From the NCBI GenBank assembly GCA_023213315.1, contig JAKCPI010026439.1, positions 62,001 to 126,000 of the forward strand: 64,000 bases of DNA. Reading direction: 5' to 3'. This stretch comes from Euborellia annulipes. Lineage: Eukaryota > Arthropoda > Insecta > Dermaptera > Anisolabididae. This document shows, piece after piece, positions 35,712 to 46,279 of this stretch (the first letter of the stretch is position 1; every line of letters begins with the position of its first letter). The position numbers and the translations under genes are program-made. The notes beneath the pieces are model-generated. The model saw only the letters and a program-made list of their open reading frames with translations, did not search any database and was not told where the DNA came from.

Positions 35712-35830
35712 TAGTGTTTTTTTTTTTTGTCTTTTTCGGCATCTATGGCCATTTAGACCCCATCCTTATTTATTTCAAATGATTTGTAGTCAAATCAAAT
35801 GAAATAAATTTTTCAGAATAGGTTGCATTT
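35712..35830 (-). repeat. SINE family B, 3' part
   Basis: Minus strand: AAATTTATTTCATTTGATTT, AATCATTTGAAATAAATAAG, GATGGGGTCTAAATGGCC, then GATGCCGAAAAAGAC and an A tail. Confidence 0.6.
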
Positions 35831-36009
35831 TAGTAATAGAAAGATACTCTAGAGCAGTGGTTTCCAAACTTTATGTTACAAAGCTTTCCTTAAAAATATT
35901 TAATCATATGACGCCTCCCCCTCCCCTCCCCCATTTTGTAAAATAATACAAAAACCAAAATTTTGTATGCTAAAAAATATAAATTTATATTAAAGCGGAG
36001 TCAAAAAAA

Positions 36010-36290
36010 AATTCCTAGTTATATGCATTCAAAATTATTGTGACGTTTCGGCCTTCTTAAGAGCCGGAGGCGAGAATAAATGCAAAAAAAATAAATTTTA
36101 ATTTCAAAATTAAAATTGTCATTTTTCAACCAAAATTTTCATTCAAAATTAAAATTGTTATTTTTCAACCAAAATTTTCATTCAAAGTTAAAATTTCATT
36201 TATTCTCACTTCCGGCCCTGAAGATGGCCTAGTCTAGTGGCCTAAACGTCACAATAAAAGAAATAATTTTGGCTGAGTTTGGTAAATTGC
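36010..36290. mobile_element. foldback pair of hammerhead-like ends with inner tandem repeat
   Basis: Minus motif 36039-36062 (degraded) and plus motif 36217-36252 (CCTGAAGATGGCCTAG ... GGCCTAAACGTCAC). Between them a repeat of about 43 bp (ATTTTTCAACCAAAATTTTC) occurs about twice. Confidence 0.65.
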
Positions 36291-36764
36291 TCGCTGTGGC
36301 TAATAATATTCGCGCCTCCCCTTAGACTAGTCCGCGCCTCACACTGTTACCTGAAACAACCTAATTACTGCCTAATATTTCTGCTGACTGTCCTGGGACA
36401 CAAAACCAATATAGAATGAACTGGACACTTATCGAATATATTTACGAATGAGACAGACGGATTCTATTCCATTCAAGGGAATAGCTAGAAAAGCATGAAA
36501 GTTAAATAAACCATGGTATTAACAGAAACAACATAAATAAATGTAATTTTTTTCATTCTATAGGCTATCCTTTATGTATTAATAGAACACAAACATGTAT
36601 ACATGTATGAATCTTGTTTCTCATGTAAGGTTTATGTTAACTTAATTCAACACCACTAATTTCCATCCTAATATTGATTTTAAATAATATAAACGCGACA
36701 CACACACACATAGATGCATACTCATAGAAAATATTTTTTTTAATAAAGAATTGCCCTCGGGGCT

Positions 36765-36870
36765 TGGTGTAGGGGTTAGCGTGCTAACCTCGTATACCAA
36801 AAGTCGCGGGTCCCCAGGCAGTCCGATGATTTTACTTAAGCCATTTGGATAGCAAATGGAAAAAGTCATC
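36765..36870 (+). repeat. tRNA-derived SINE, family A head and body
   Basis: GGGGCTTGGTGTAGGGGTTA, CTAACCTCGTATACCAAAAG, CCCAGGCAGTCCGATGATTT, TAAGCCATTTGG. It runs directly into a composite-element fragment (36866-36930). Confidence 0.6.
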
Positions 36871-36959
36871 AGTAAAGTACTAGTACTTTTTGGTCGATTT
36901 TGTTCAAGAGGTTATTTTCACCCCTTGGGGTAATATTTAGACACAATATATTAAAAATA

Positions 36960-37100
36960 TTGTTCTACGACGACGTTTCAGAATTTGAACCCTGCGCACC
37001 ATCAGGACAAAATTCAAATATCCGACCTATGGCAGTTATTTGTTCTGTAGATGGCTAGCGATGAGTCTCCGAAACGTCGTTGACAGAGAATAAACATCTT
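36960..37100. mobile_element. hammerhead-like motif pair, short
   Basis: Minus motif 36970-37012 and plus half-motif 37045-37083 (GAGTCTCCGAAACGTCGTTG) in inverted orientation only about 50 bp apart. Confidence 0.55.
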
Positions 37101-37260
37101 GGGTCTAAATCTATTTTTTTAACTACATTCAAAAGACTTCAATATAAATGATATAATAATTGTAGGGAAGGCAGATCTGCAGCCAGGAGAATACTTCTCC
37201 TAACTTCCTTACAATTAATATATAACATCCATTTTACAGTTTTATTAAATTAGATAGGCC

Positions 37261-37460
37261 TTGCTCAGGGGCCCACATTTTGTGGGTACGTGGATGGCGA
37301 CCACGAGCTACCCGAGCTGGGACTGGCAGTCCTTCTGTTCTTTACATGTCTGTCGCTTCCTTCTTCCTTTTTCAACAGGCGTCAGACCGTGCGACGGCCT
37401 ATTCTATTTCTTCCGGTCGCGAAAAACCCTTTCGGCCGACCCCGCATTGCGGGAATAAGG
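37261..37460 (+). repeat. GC-rich unclassified repeat, copy 2
   Basis: The first about 100 bp match 978-1078. This copy continues with GC-rich sequence (GGTCGCGAAAAACCC, CCGACCCCGCATTGCGGGAA) not seen in copy 1. Open in three frames, but without recognised protein similarity. Confidence 0.55.
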
Positions 37461-37954
37461 CCAAGAAAGAAGGAGATTAAATTATATAGGCCTATTTAAT
37501 TAATTTTTAAAGGAGACGTTCAATTCTATGATAGGTTGTCTCATCATTTGGGATTTATTTTGTGAAAAAAATTTATCGTTTTTAAATCAATTTAAGATAA
37601 TGAATCTTAAAAATTTGGTTTCACTCTCTCTAGTAGAGAAAAAAAAATTAAAAAGAATTGAATAGTCTTAACCTAAAAGTGCCTCGACACTTGCGATATA
37701 GAAAGGGAGAGAAAATGCCGGGTGGCCGGTTGGCCCTTTTTATGAACAGAATACCTTAAAGAAGTTGTGGTGAATACTTTGCAATATCAGTTTTTTTTTT
37801 TTTTTTTTTGAATGAACATCCTGGTTGCTGCCTCTCCCTCTTGTCCACAACATAAACGTCGTTCTTATCAGCTGTTTCACCTTTTATCCCTCTTCTGCCC
37901 TTTTTTGTAATATTCCACTTGTATTTTCTATCATGTATATTTATCAATTCTCTT

Positions 37955-38097
37955 TTTACTCTCTCTTATCTATATACATATGTAATATATGGTGAGAAAG
38001 TATTGCGATCATGTCAAAAATTCGATGTCGAGATTTTGATGGAAATACAAGAGATCCCCTGAGTCCAAAAAAGTTAGTCTCACAAATTGGTCTGTAT
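37955..38097 (-). mobile_element. composite element, 3' end only
   Basis: Terminal hairpin ACTCTCTCTTATC...GTGAGAAAGTA, TCATGTCAAAAATTCGATGT and a short body, then cut off where the GT tract should be. Confidence 0.75.
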
Positions 38098-38507
38098 TCA
38101 GTTTTCGCCGCGAGGAGGGGGGGGGGGGGTTACTTACGTTTATTTTCGAAATTCTTTTTTTTTCTATATTCGTTGATTTTTTCGAAACTTTGCCTGTCTA
38201 CATTTCGTTTTTTTGGGACTACGTTTATTTTTTCGTTTATATTTCGAGATTTTTGCTTGCTACTCAATTAGTTTTTGAAATTTTTTAACCCTTCAAATTA
38301 TATAATCATCTTTGAAGGAGGTATATAGCTGAGTGTTGATAATCAAATAGGAAGAATAAAATGAGCAAACAGCTAGTTATATTTCAATTTATTAATAAAC
38401 CAGGGCCGACGTTTTATATAATCATCAAAAATTTAAAACCTTTGGCTTTAGACAGGAGAAGGAGCAGGTGCAGCAAAAAAAAGCCTTCGTTTAATACCAT
38501 TTAATAA

Positions 38508-38548
38508 GACGTTTCGGGTGAATTTCATCGACCCATCTTCAGTCCTTC
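38508..38548 (-). repeat. hammerhead-like motif (24.1-kb subfamily)
   Basis: Minus strand: GGACTGAAGATGGGTCG ... CACCCGAAACGTCTT. A degraded opposite motif lies at 38403-38416. Confidence 0.55.
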
Positions 38549-39224
38549 CTACATAAGAAATACATATGACATTACAAATTAGTTAGAATATTTGGATAAC
38601 AATACACTTACAAAATTGTTAAAAGTCCCAATATCATATTTGTGTATCATATGTCCTGGCGATGTGGGATTTATTTAGTGGCTTTATCCTTCATAAAATA
38701 AGTGAATGATTTCCATTACAATATTTTAGCCAATAATAAATAAAATAGAACAATTTTATAATTAATTCAAACCAATTAGAAACTGTCAAAAAAGGCAGCG
38801 CGAGAGACAAAAGATCCTTTTCTTTATGCTTTGTTTTCCATATATTTCAAATGTTAAATATCAAAAGAACTTTTTTTCTGCAACTTTTGCTTTATGAATA
38901 TTGATGAGAATAAAAGTGAGGTCAAAATGAAAGGGGCCAAATAAAAAGAATCTGTCTCAACTGACTTTGAAATTCTCTTAATATTCTAATAAATAAATTA
39001 TTTATTATTCCTCTTCATATTTTACTTAAAAAAATATAGATTGAAATGATAATATTAAAAGTTTTTCTGTCCAAAGGGGTGAGAGGCCTGAGTCCCTCTG
39101 GGACTACTACTGCTTAGGACAATGATAATATATTACCCAATCTGTGAAAATTTTTAATCAAAGCCCCTGAAAAATAATTACTATTCCGGTCAAACGGGGA
39201 TAGCGTTCGAATATATAGGCCCTA

Positions 39225-39395
39225 CTTTTTTTTTTAAATTGTTTTAAGATCTTTGGCATCTAAGGCCATTTAAACCCCCATCCCTATTTATTTCAAATGA
39301 TTGGTGGCCAATTCAAATGAAATAAATTTTTCTCGCTTCGGACGGGAAGCTAACCCGAGATCTTACAGCTAATGTCTTCTCTGTGAGCCTATATA
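39225..39395 (-). repeat. SINE family B
   Basis: Minus strand: TCTCGGGTTAGCTTCCCGTC (box-B-like), GAAGCGAGAAAAATTTATTT, CATTTGAATTGGCCACCAAT, AAATAGGGATGGGGGTTTAA, ATGGCCTTAGATGCC and an A-rich tail. Confidence 0.65.
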
Positions 39396-40104
39396 AAATA
39401 ATGATTGAAATAACCTCTACTTTTTTTTTTTTTTTAAATGGCTAAAGATCAAATTGATATCGAATTTTTAAATAAGTGGTATTAAAAATTCAATCCTAAG
39501 GCACTTGATTTAAAAACAAAAAAAACAAAAAAAATGAATAAATAAATAAACAGAAATGACATATGATAGGATGAAAGTATTGATTTTATTTCTCTAATCT
39601 TTTCCTCCCCCCCTCTCTCTCTCTTTTTTTATTTATTTTATTTTGATTATTTTTAAAGTTGATATGAGAGATGAATTGTAAATTGAAGCCCTCAAAAATC
39701 CATCAAACACAGAGAGAGACAATGGGCTTTAGGTCGGGAGAGATTTTCTTTCTCTATTTGGATAAATATGTTGTGTGTGAAAATGCCTCTCTGTCCGTGT
39801 GCCAATGTGTTTGTGTCAATATATTAATATTGACAGTGACATGGCGATATTAACACAAAAGAAAAAAAAAAAAAAAAAAAAAAAAAAACGTGAAATCAGT
39901 AAATATAGGGTATCTTTAGCCCCTTTTTCGAGCGTTTATTGTACATAGGGTTATTGTGAAAAAAAAAAAAGAAAAGGGAAGCAGAGAAAATTGAAAATCC
40001 TGAGTGGAATAACTAAAGCTTCAAGTTCTTTCGGAAAAATGAAAAGCTTTGGAATATCATTTTGTATTTATTTTATATGAAATTCGCTCAGGAGCAACCG
40101 GACC

Positions 40105-40200
40105 CTCGACCTGTAGGTCAGTAATGGTGCATTGGACAGCACGCCTATGCCCCAGAAAGGCTGGAGATCCTGGGTTCGATTCCTGGGGGGCAAGGGGCGT
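40105..40200 (+). repeat. tRNA-like sequence (SINE head or tRNA pseudogene)
   Basis: Box-A-like ATGGTGCATTGGACAGC and perfect box B GGGTTCGATTCC at tRNA spacing. No 7-bp acceptor pairing and no anticodon stem of normal form, so not called as a functional tRNA. Confidence 0.5.
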
Positions 40201-40595
40201 TTGGCCTCGCCAATAAATAACACTCACAGCTTTACTAGTTATATATCTCTATGACTGAAGTCCGAAAAGAATCGAGATGTTTTGAATACTAATATCTGAT
40301 TCAAATATATAAATCAGGGGCGTATAAAGACATTTTTTCGGGGGGGGGGGGGGCTGAATTCAGCCACTTTCTGTAGCTTTTATTTTTTTTTAAAGAAACT
40401 AGATTATTCCACTCCGCGAAAAAAATTTTTTCCCGTTCATGAAAATCATTTTACCTTTTTTTTTAGAGACACAGAATTTTTGCCGCCCCTCTTCAGAAAT
40501 TATTTTTTGCGGAACCTAAGTTTTCCGCCTGGCGAAAAAAATTTTTATATCTTGAATTCTAATATATCAGTGTAAACTAAATATATCTCGACACA

Positions 40596-40690
40596 AAAAA
40601 ATCTGATGTGACAAGCACCGAACACAACATTAAATTGCCAAAGGTGAGAGAAAGTTGTGTTGTGCGACCAGTCACACCAGATTTTTATTT
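40596..40690. repeat. 90-bp palindromic MITE with flank
   Basis: AAAAAAATCTGATGTGACAA ... GCGACCAGTCACACCAGAT. The flank 40548-40595 (CTAAATATATCTCGACAC) is the inner side of the composite element. Confidence 0.8.
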
Positions 40691-41214
40691 ATAGGAACCT
40701 CATAGACATTTCTGATTCATGCCCGCTTGCGGGGGGTTCACCTAATAACCACTATTTGACTAACATTATACATATTAACAAAATTACATTTAAGCCCTTT
40801 AGAGCTTTTTTTTTAAGTCAACAAAGTTTGACGTTATCTACTTTCTTTATAAACAAAAAAAAAAAAATGTGCGACATTTTTTTTTTTTTAATTTAAAATA
40901 TCATTTGATTGATTATAATAGAATTCATATAACGTCTTTTTAAATAATTTTAAATCTTACTCATTAAATATTGAAACTACTCTTTCCTCAATATGGCTGT
41001 TTAGTTGATAACCTTCCAATTATGACAAAATGATTAATGATTTACATCAATCATGCAAATACAAATACGATTGAAGCTCTACGTGTCCTTTTCAATATTG
41101 TCACCTTTTCCCTAAATTCAATTCAACCATCTATATAATTGTGGAGTGTCCAACTGTCTGTCATACCAGGGGAACGAAACCCTCCAAAGACGGGTGGCGC
41201 GGATAGTTTAATTT

Positions 41215-41325
41215 TGTTTGTTTAAGCCTTTCGGTAGGCCTTTTACCTTTGATCCATATTTATTTCTATTGTCGCTCTTTATCGCTTGGGACGGGAAGCG
41301 AACTCGGGATCCCAAGAACTCTCTA
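41215..41325 (-). repeat. SINE family B, diverged
   Basis: Minus strand: GATCCCGAGTTCGCTTCCCG then TCCCAAGCGATAAAGAG, ATAAATATGGATCAAAGG, and the core GGCCTACCGAAAGGC. Confidence 0.5.
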
Positions 41326-41329
41326 AGTT

Positions 41330-42595
41330 TCTAGTCATAATAAATTATTATAATTTCTTTTTATTAAATAATAAATCTAAAATTATTTTTATTATATAGA
41401 GATTTACAATATTTTTATTTATCAATCAACAAAATATTTCGTTTTTGTCTCAACAATTTTTATCTCTTATTGTTGACTGCTGGATTGTTGGAGATGTGGC
41501 TAGCCTCCCCCCTCCACTGGTCAGCGCTCAGCTTTCAAGAGCGCCGACGGTCGCCGTTAGGTATAAGGATTGTGTGTATAAGAGGAGTTTTATTTATTAT
41601 TTTATTATCCTAAAGGCATAAGAGGAGTTGTTTATTAACTATCTTGGCGATCTATCTCTATTTTTACTTCTATTTTAATTTTAATACACACAATCCTTAT
41701 TAGTCAGGATTCCCAATAAATCTAGGAGACAAATAATACAAATCTCTGCGCTTACGTCATTCTTATATAATTATGGGGATTTAGGTCTTCGTATGTTGGA
41801 GTTCTCTGACGTTCTGTGGTGATTTAGGAATTGGCTCTAACTGGCATAAGATGTTGCTTGTTCCTTCCTCATTGTTTCCCAAATAACGTAGCGATTATGT
41901 GGACTTCGCATATGTTAGTAAGGCAGAGAGGATCAATTCGCATTTGACCAATGTCCAAGAGGACTAGGAGAGTTCTTCTATCTTATGTTTGTTTCTTTCG
42001 CGCATTTGGGAGAAAGGGCGTTTTTCTCTTTCTCAGAAGCCCTGTGCTGAGTTCTGGGCCTTGGTTGTTTCAGGACAGGGAAGGGAGTTAATGTTCAAAA
42101 TGTTAGGATGTCGTTAGCTTTTAGAGTTCTTTTTTCAGCAAGCATCTTGAACAACGTCTTTCTGTTTCTGAGATGAGCAATCAAGGGGGTTCTTCAGTAT
42201 CTTGTATTTACCTGGCTTCCATCGTAACTCGAGAATGCATATCAGATCAATTGTCTCTGCTCTATTTTAGCTCGATAGTAAATGACATTGATTAGGCAGG
42301 TGGGCGGAGAATAATTGATCTGTAATTTGTGTTTGTTTGAGTTAATGTGTGTGTGTGTGTGTGTTTAATCTCCTCTTAAATTTTCTTTGGGTTGGTGGGC
42401 GTGTTTTTCCTCGTTTCGTTTCCCAATTGATATAATGAAAGCTTACCTACTTTCCGGGAGTGTCCGCGTTTCGCGACCGTCTCAAGAAAGAATAGGAACT
42501 GCATTTTAGAATTAGATGGCCGATCCGGTCACAGATATTGTGGGATTAGGTTTGTTTTTAGAATTAAGATCTCTTTGAACATTCATTCATTTTTG
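41330..42595. other. stretch without recognised gene, slightly richer in G+C
   Basis: An inverted pair ATAAGGATTGTGTGTAT / ATACACACAATCCTTAT (41570-41702) marks a probable MITE. 41860-42540 has near-coding composition but stops in all frames; possibly a decayed element. (GT)9 at 42347-42364. Confidence 0.4.
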
Positions 42596-42597
42596 CA

Positions 42598-42710
42598 TAA
42601 ATAAATTAAATCCTAAGGCCATTTATGCCCCATTCCCGTTGATTTTAAATGATTGGTAACCAATTCAATTGAAATAATTTTTCTCGCTTGGGATAAGACC
42701 CCTTTCTCCT
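42598..42710 (-). repeat. SINE family B, body
   Basis: Minus strand: TCCCAAGCGAGAAAAATTAT, TTCAATTGAATTGGTTACCA, ATCATTTAAAATCAACGGGA, ATGGGGCATAAATGGCC. Confidence 0.55.
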
Positions 42711-42714
42711 AATA

Positions 42715-43535
42715 TTAGCTATAGAATAGGAAAAGGTTAATTTGTAAAGAGGAAAACATAACGAAAGTCATTTCTATAAGGTAAACATGTTAACAATTAT
42801 TTAATAAATTCAAGGGTTACAAAAATTGTACATTGATTACAAATATTATCAGTGTATAACTAGACATTTATTTATTTAAATATTATTGAATATAAATAAC
42901 TCTTTCCATTCAAAATTCTTTGCAAAATCAACAATGGAATTGTTATTTTTTTTAATCTTCAATACTGTAGGTAAATAATAAAAGTGAAAAAAATGAAGAT
43001 AACGTTAAAAAAATTAAAACGAATCGACTTTATTTTTCATATAAACAAATTTTAAAGGGTGAAAAATAGAATTATAAAAAAAGAGAATTGGTGGAATTTC
43101 TTAATCGTTATTAAGATATCATATCTTTTAATGCCGTATTTGGAGTGAGTGCTATGCAAATTCGTTACGCTTTTATAAAAAGTTTTTTCAATAGAAATTT
43201 ATTCAATATTACCTCTTCTTAAATATATATAGGGTCTATGTAGTATTTTGATATTTCATGTTAAGAAATTGATTATCCTGATAAATTAGGACGACGATGC
43301 TAAAACGTGTGCGATTGATTGACTCTTTGAGTCGACATTTGGTATAATTTACTTTTTTATTTGGCCCACCATGCAAGTCAGTTTTTTATTTGCCATCTCT
43401 ATTTTACGCTAATTGATTTAGTTGTTAAAGGAGAGGGTGAAACTTTTGGTTTAGTTTGTTCAATCCAGCGCTCTGCTAAGTCTTCATTCTTTAAATCTTG
43501 CTAAAAAAATAACAGCTTGGCCTACTCTGGCCTCT
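42715..43535. other. AT-rich stretch without recognised gene
   Basis: No gene or family recognised. Confidence 0.45.
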
Positions 43536-43537
43536 GA

Positions 43538-44327
43538 CGTAATCACTCAAGAAAACCAAAATTTGCTGGGTTTCTGTACACGTGAGCTTGTCACTATTTT
43601 AATTAGAAGGGATACCGAGTGGAGGGAATGTAGCGTTTTGAAGGGAACTTGCTCTAGCGTTCGTAAAGAAGTTTCTCTTCAAGAATGAAAAATATTTTAG
43701 TTGGTCGCAGATAGATTTTTTTAAAGGGAAATGGATGGAATGCGAATTTTCGATTATTTCTCCTACTCTGTTGAAGTAATCGAAAATTCGCCTTCTATTT
43801 GTTTCATTTTTACTTTTTAAAAATCCACCTGCGACTAACGAAAATAATTTTCATTGTTAGTAGATGGCCGTAAGGATGATCAATTATATTATAAGGACAT
43901 CGGCCAAAAAAATGAATACTTTTGCGTATTATCCGTTTATTTGTAGATATTTCGGTTCTAATGGATTATGAAAATTGCATTCATGGATACGCAGCTGTTT
44001 TGTCATATTGGATGGGAAGAGTTAACGATTTGCAAAACATCTGTTGATTGTACTGAGGATGATTCTATACCATTAGAATCGAAATATCTACAAATAAACG
44101 GATAACACGCAAAAGTATTCTTTTTTTTGGCCGATGTCCTTATAATATAATTAATAATTTTCATTTTTGAAGTGAAACTTCTTTATGAACAGTAGAAGAA
44201 GCTCCCCTCTAAACGCTACATTCTCTCCACTCGGTGGCCTTTCTAATTAAAATAGTGAGGAGCTCACGTGTTCAGAAAGCCAGCAAATTTTGGGTTTCTT
44301 GAGTAATTACGTCATCTGTTTACAAGA
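43538..44327. mobile_element. 790-bp nested foldback with hammerhead-like pair
   Basis: Outer arms GACGTAATCACTCAAGAAA / TTTCTTGAGTAATTACGTC, continuing for about 180 bp each side. Inside, a palindrome GCGAATTTTCGATTA... TAATCGAAAATTCGC (43741-43792) and a second inverted pair (43895-44155) ending in GGACATCGGCCAAAAAA. The latter holds the motifs 43950-43990 (minus) and 44053-44092 (plus, CTGAGGATGATTCTA ... TAGAATCGAAATATC). Confidence 0.7.
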
Positions 44328-44329
44328 AA

Positions 44330-45340
44330 AATTCGGCTATTTACGCAACTACAACTAAACTCGAAAAATCACAATCGATGGTCTACGCATTGAACCAATT
44401 TCCTAATTTGACTGAGAATTTTGCGTAAGAAACGAATAGAATCTGAAACGGATGGATTTATTTTTGTTTGGTAGCTAACCCAAATGACCAGTTTTCGATT
44501 AATTACGATCTTGAGCGAGTCATTCTCACTTGTTAAATCTCTAGAAATATACAACTTAAGAAATATTAATGGGTTATCTACCAAGCAAAATAAATCGCAA
44601 TGGTGTTATATCCCCTTTTTTATCGACTAATAAATAATCTCAATTTCTACCATTTTATATATAAAATTAATTCGTCTATGAAATTAACCTCAAGTAGATC
44701 ACCAGATTAAATAATTTCACTCTTGTTTTTTTTATCATCTCTTCGGCTCTTCAATTTTTATTATCATCTTTTCATAATTCAATAACCAATCGCTAATTTA
44801 TTTACCTGGCACATTGGACTCAAATCTAGAATTGTTAATAAATTCATCTAAATAGAATGCAAATGTGATCTAAACATTCAGCATAATTAATTTTTGTTTA
44901 ACTGACATTGAACATTAAACACATTGGAGATCGTTCGAATATCGAAATATTTAACAAGAAAATTAATTACTATTGAATAAGAAGATATATTTTTAAATGC
45001 AAATCGAAAATTACACCCAATTTGTGGCGACTAGTACTTTCAGGCAGACTGAAGAATGTGAAGGAAAAAAAGTAAAGTGTATTTATAAGAATAAATGATC
45101 AAAATCTGAATAAAGGCAAAAGCTAAGGCAATTTTTGATGATTTTGAAAATTATTTTACAAACGATCTATCTTTCTTTAGGAGATAAAAATTCGATATAC
45201 AACCATTCTATTCAAAAATATAAAAACATCTGCATTCCAGCCAATTCTAGAAAACTCCACACTAAAAGATTTCACATTCATAACTCGTATTTATTAGCTA
45301 TTTTATTAAGATTTTGGTCAAATTTTCTTAAAAATACATG
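44330..45340. other. AT-rich stretch without recognised gene
   Basis: No gene recognised; moderately complex, low-copy-looking sequence. Confidence 0.4.
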
Positions 45341-45342
45341 TA

Positions 45343-45734
45343 TTAAGGTGCGCGTCTTGGGGTGCTGATTTTGAGTTTCCAGCGGCCACAATTTTGAAGT
45401 TATCGACCTCAAATTTTTTTAAATTAAAGCTATTTAAAATATCTACAACTTATAGAAGCCCTTTTTTTGATTTTCGAAATTCTTTTTCATATTAATCACA
45501 TTAAATAAAAGATATTTAAAACAATCGGTCTATATCTTATAGATAGTTAATTAGTAATCATTGTGTTAAAAAAAATAATTAATTTTTTGCTTTTAATTAA
45601 TTTGCTGGAACCTTTCAAATGTAATGGAATAAAACCCTTATTTCCCTATGGGTAGAACTAACGCCATCTCTTGCCCCCTTGAGTAACCAGCTTTTGAATC
45701 GTCTACTAACAGTTTTTCGAGACGCGCACCTTAA
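45343..45734. mobile_element. MITE with TTAA ends
   Basis: TTAAGGTGCGCGTCTTG on the left, CGAGACGCGCACCTTAA on the right. The TTAA at both borders fits a piggyBac-type 4-bp target duplication. 392 bp including both TTAA, no coding capacity. Confidence 0.7.
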
Positions 45735-45932
45735 CCCAACAGGAAGTTATTAGACAAGTTCTAGAGCATATTGAATTCCCACTTTTTCGAAAAGTCATTA
45801 TTATTGGTTCTATTTTGTTTAAAAAATTCATCTAGGCTATATGAACCGAATCAATTTTTGTAAAGAAATTTATAATTGATGAGTAAAGAAAAAAGAATAG
45901 CAGCTAGTTATATATTTCGTTTAACCCACATA

Positions 45933-46275
45933 GCAACGTTTCGATCTTGTTTAAGACCATCTTCAGGGGTTGAAAAGTGGAACATGGCTGTGGCTGATAT
46001 GTTGAATAGAGAAGAGTATGCAGCCAATAATTGAGCCTCTAATTAATAATAATTAAACACTCTTTATTCAGAACCTTTCGGCCGGGATCAACCCTGCCAT
46101 CTTCAGCCTTCAAAGAGCATATTCAAAATTTTATACAAAAAATAGAATTGTCGTTGTTTTTTTGTTCAAGAATTTGAATATGCTCTTTGAAGGCTGAAGA
46201 TGGCAGGGTTTAATTATTAAATAGAGACTCAATTAATGGCTGCATGCTCTTTCCTATTCAACATCTTCAGGGGTG
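45933..46275. mobile_element. hammerhead-like foldback nested in another hammerhead-like end
   Basis: Outer minus motif at 45933-45967. Inside, an inverted pair 46010-46265 with arms TATGCAGCCAATAATTGAGC / GACTCAATTAATGGCTGCAT, minus motif 46072-46109 and a plus half-motif 46189-46210. CATCTTCAGGGGT occurs on both sides (45958 and 46263). Confidence 0.65.
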
Positions 46276-46279
46276 TCAG

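Noticed and set aside
37261..37499. Three overlapping frames of 65-69 codons
   Set aside because: GC-rich repeat open in all three frames; no recognised protein and a second non-coding copy at 978.
40105..40200. Functional tRNA
   Set aside because: Box A and B are good, but there is no acceptor-stem pairing and no standard anticodon arm.
41860..42540. Possible decayed retroelement coding region
   Set aside because: Composition is suggestive, but no reverse transcriptase, integrase or gag motif could be read in any frame.
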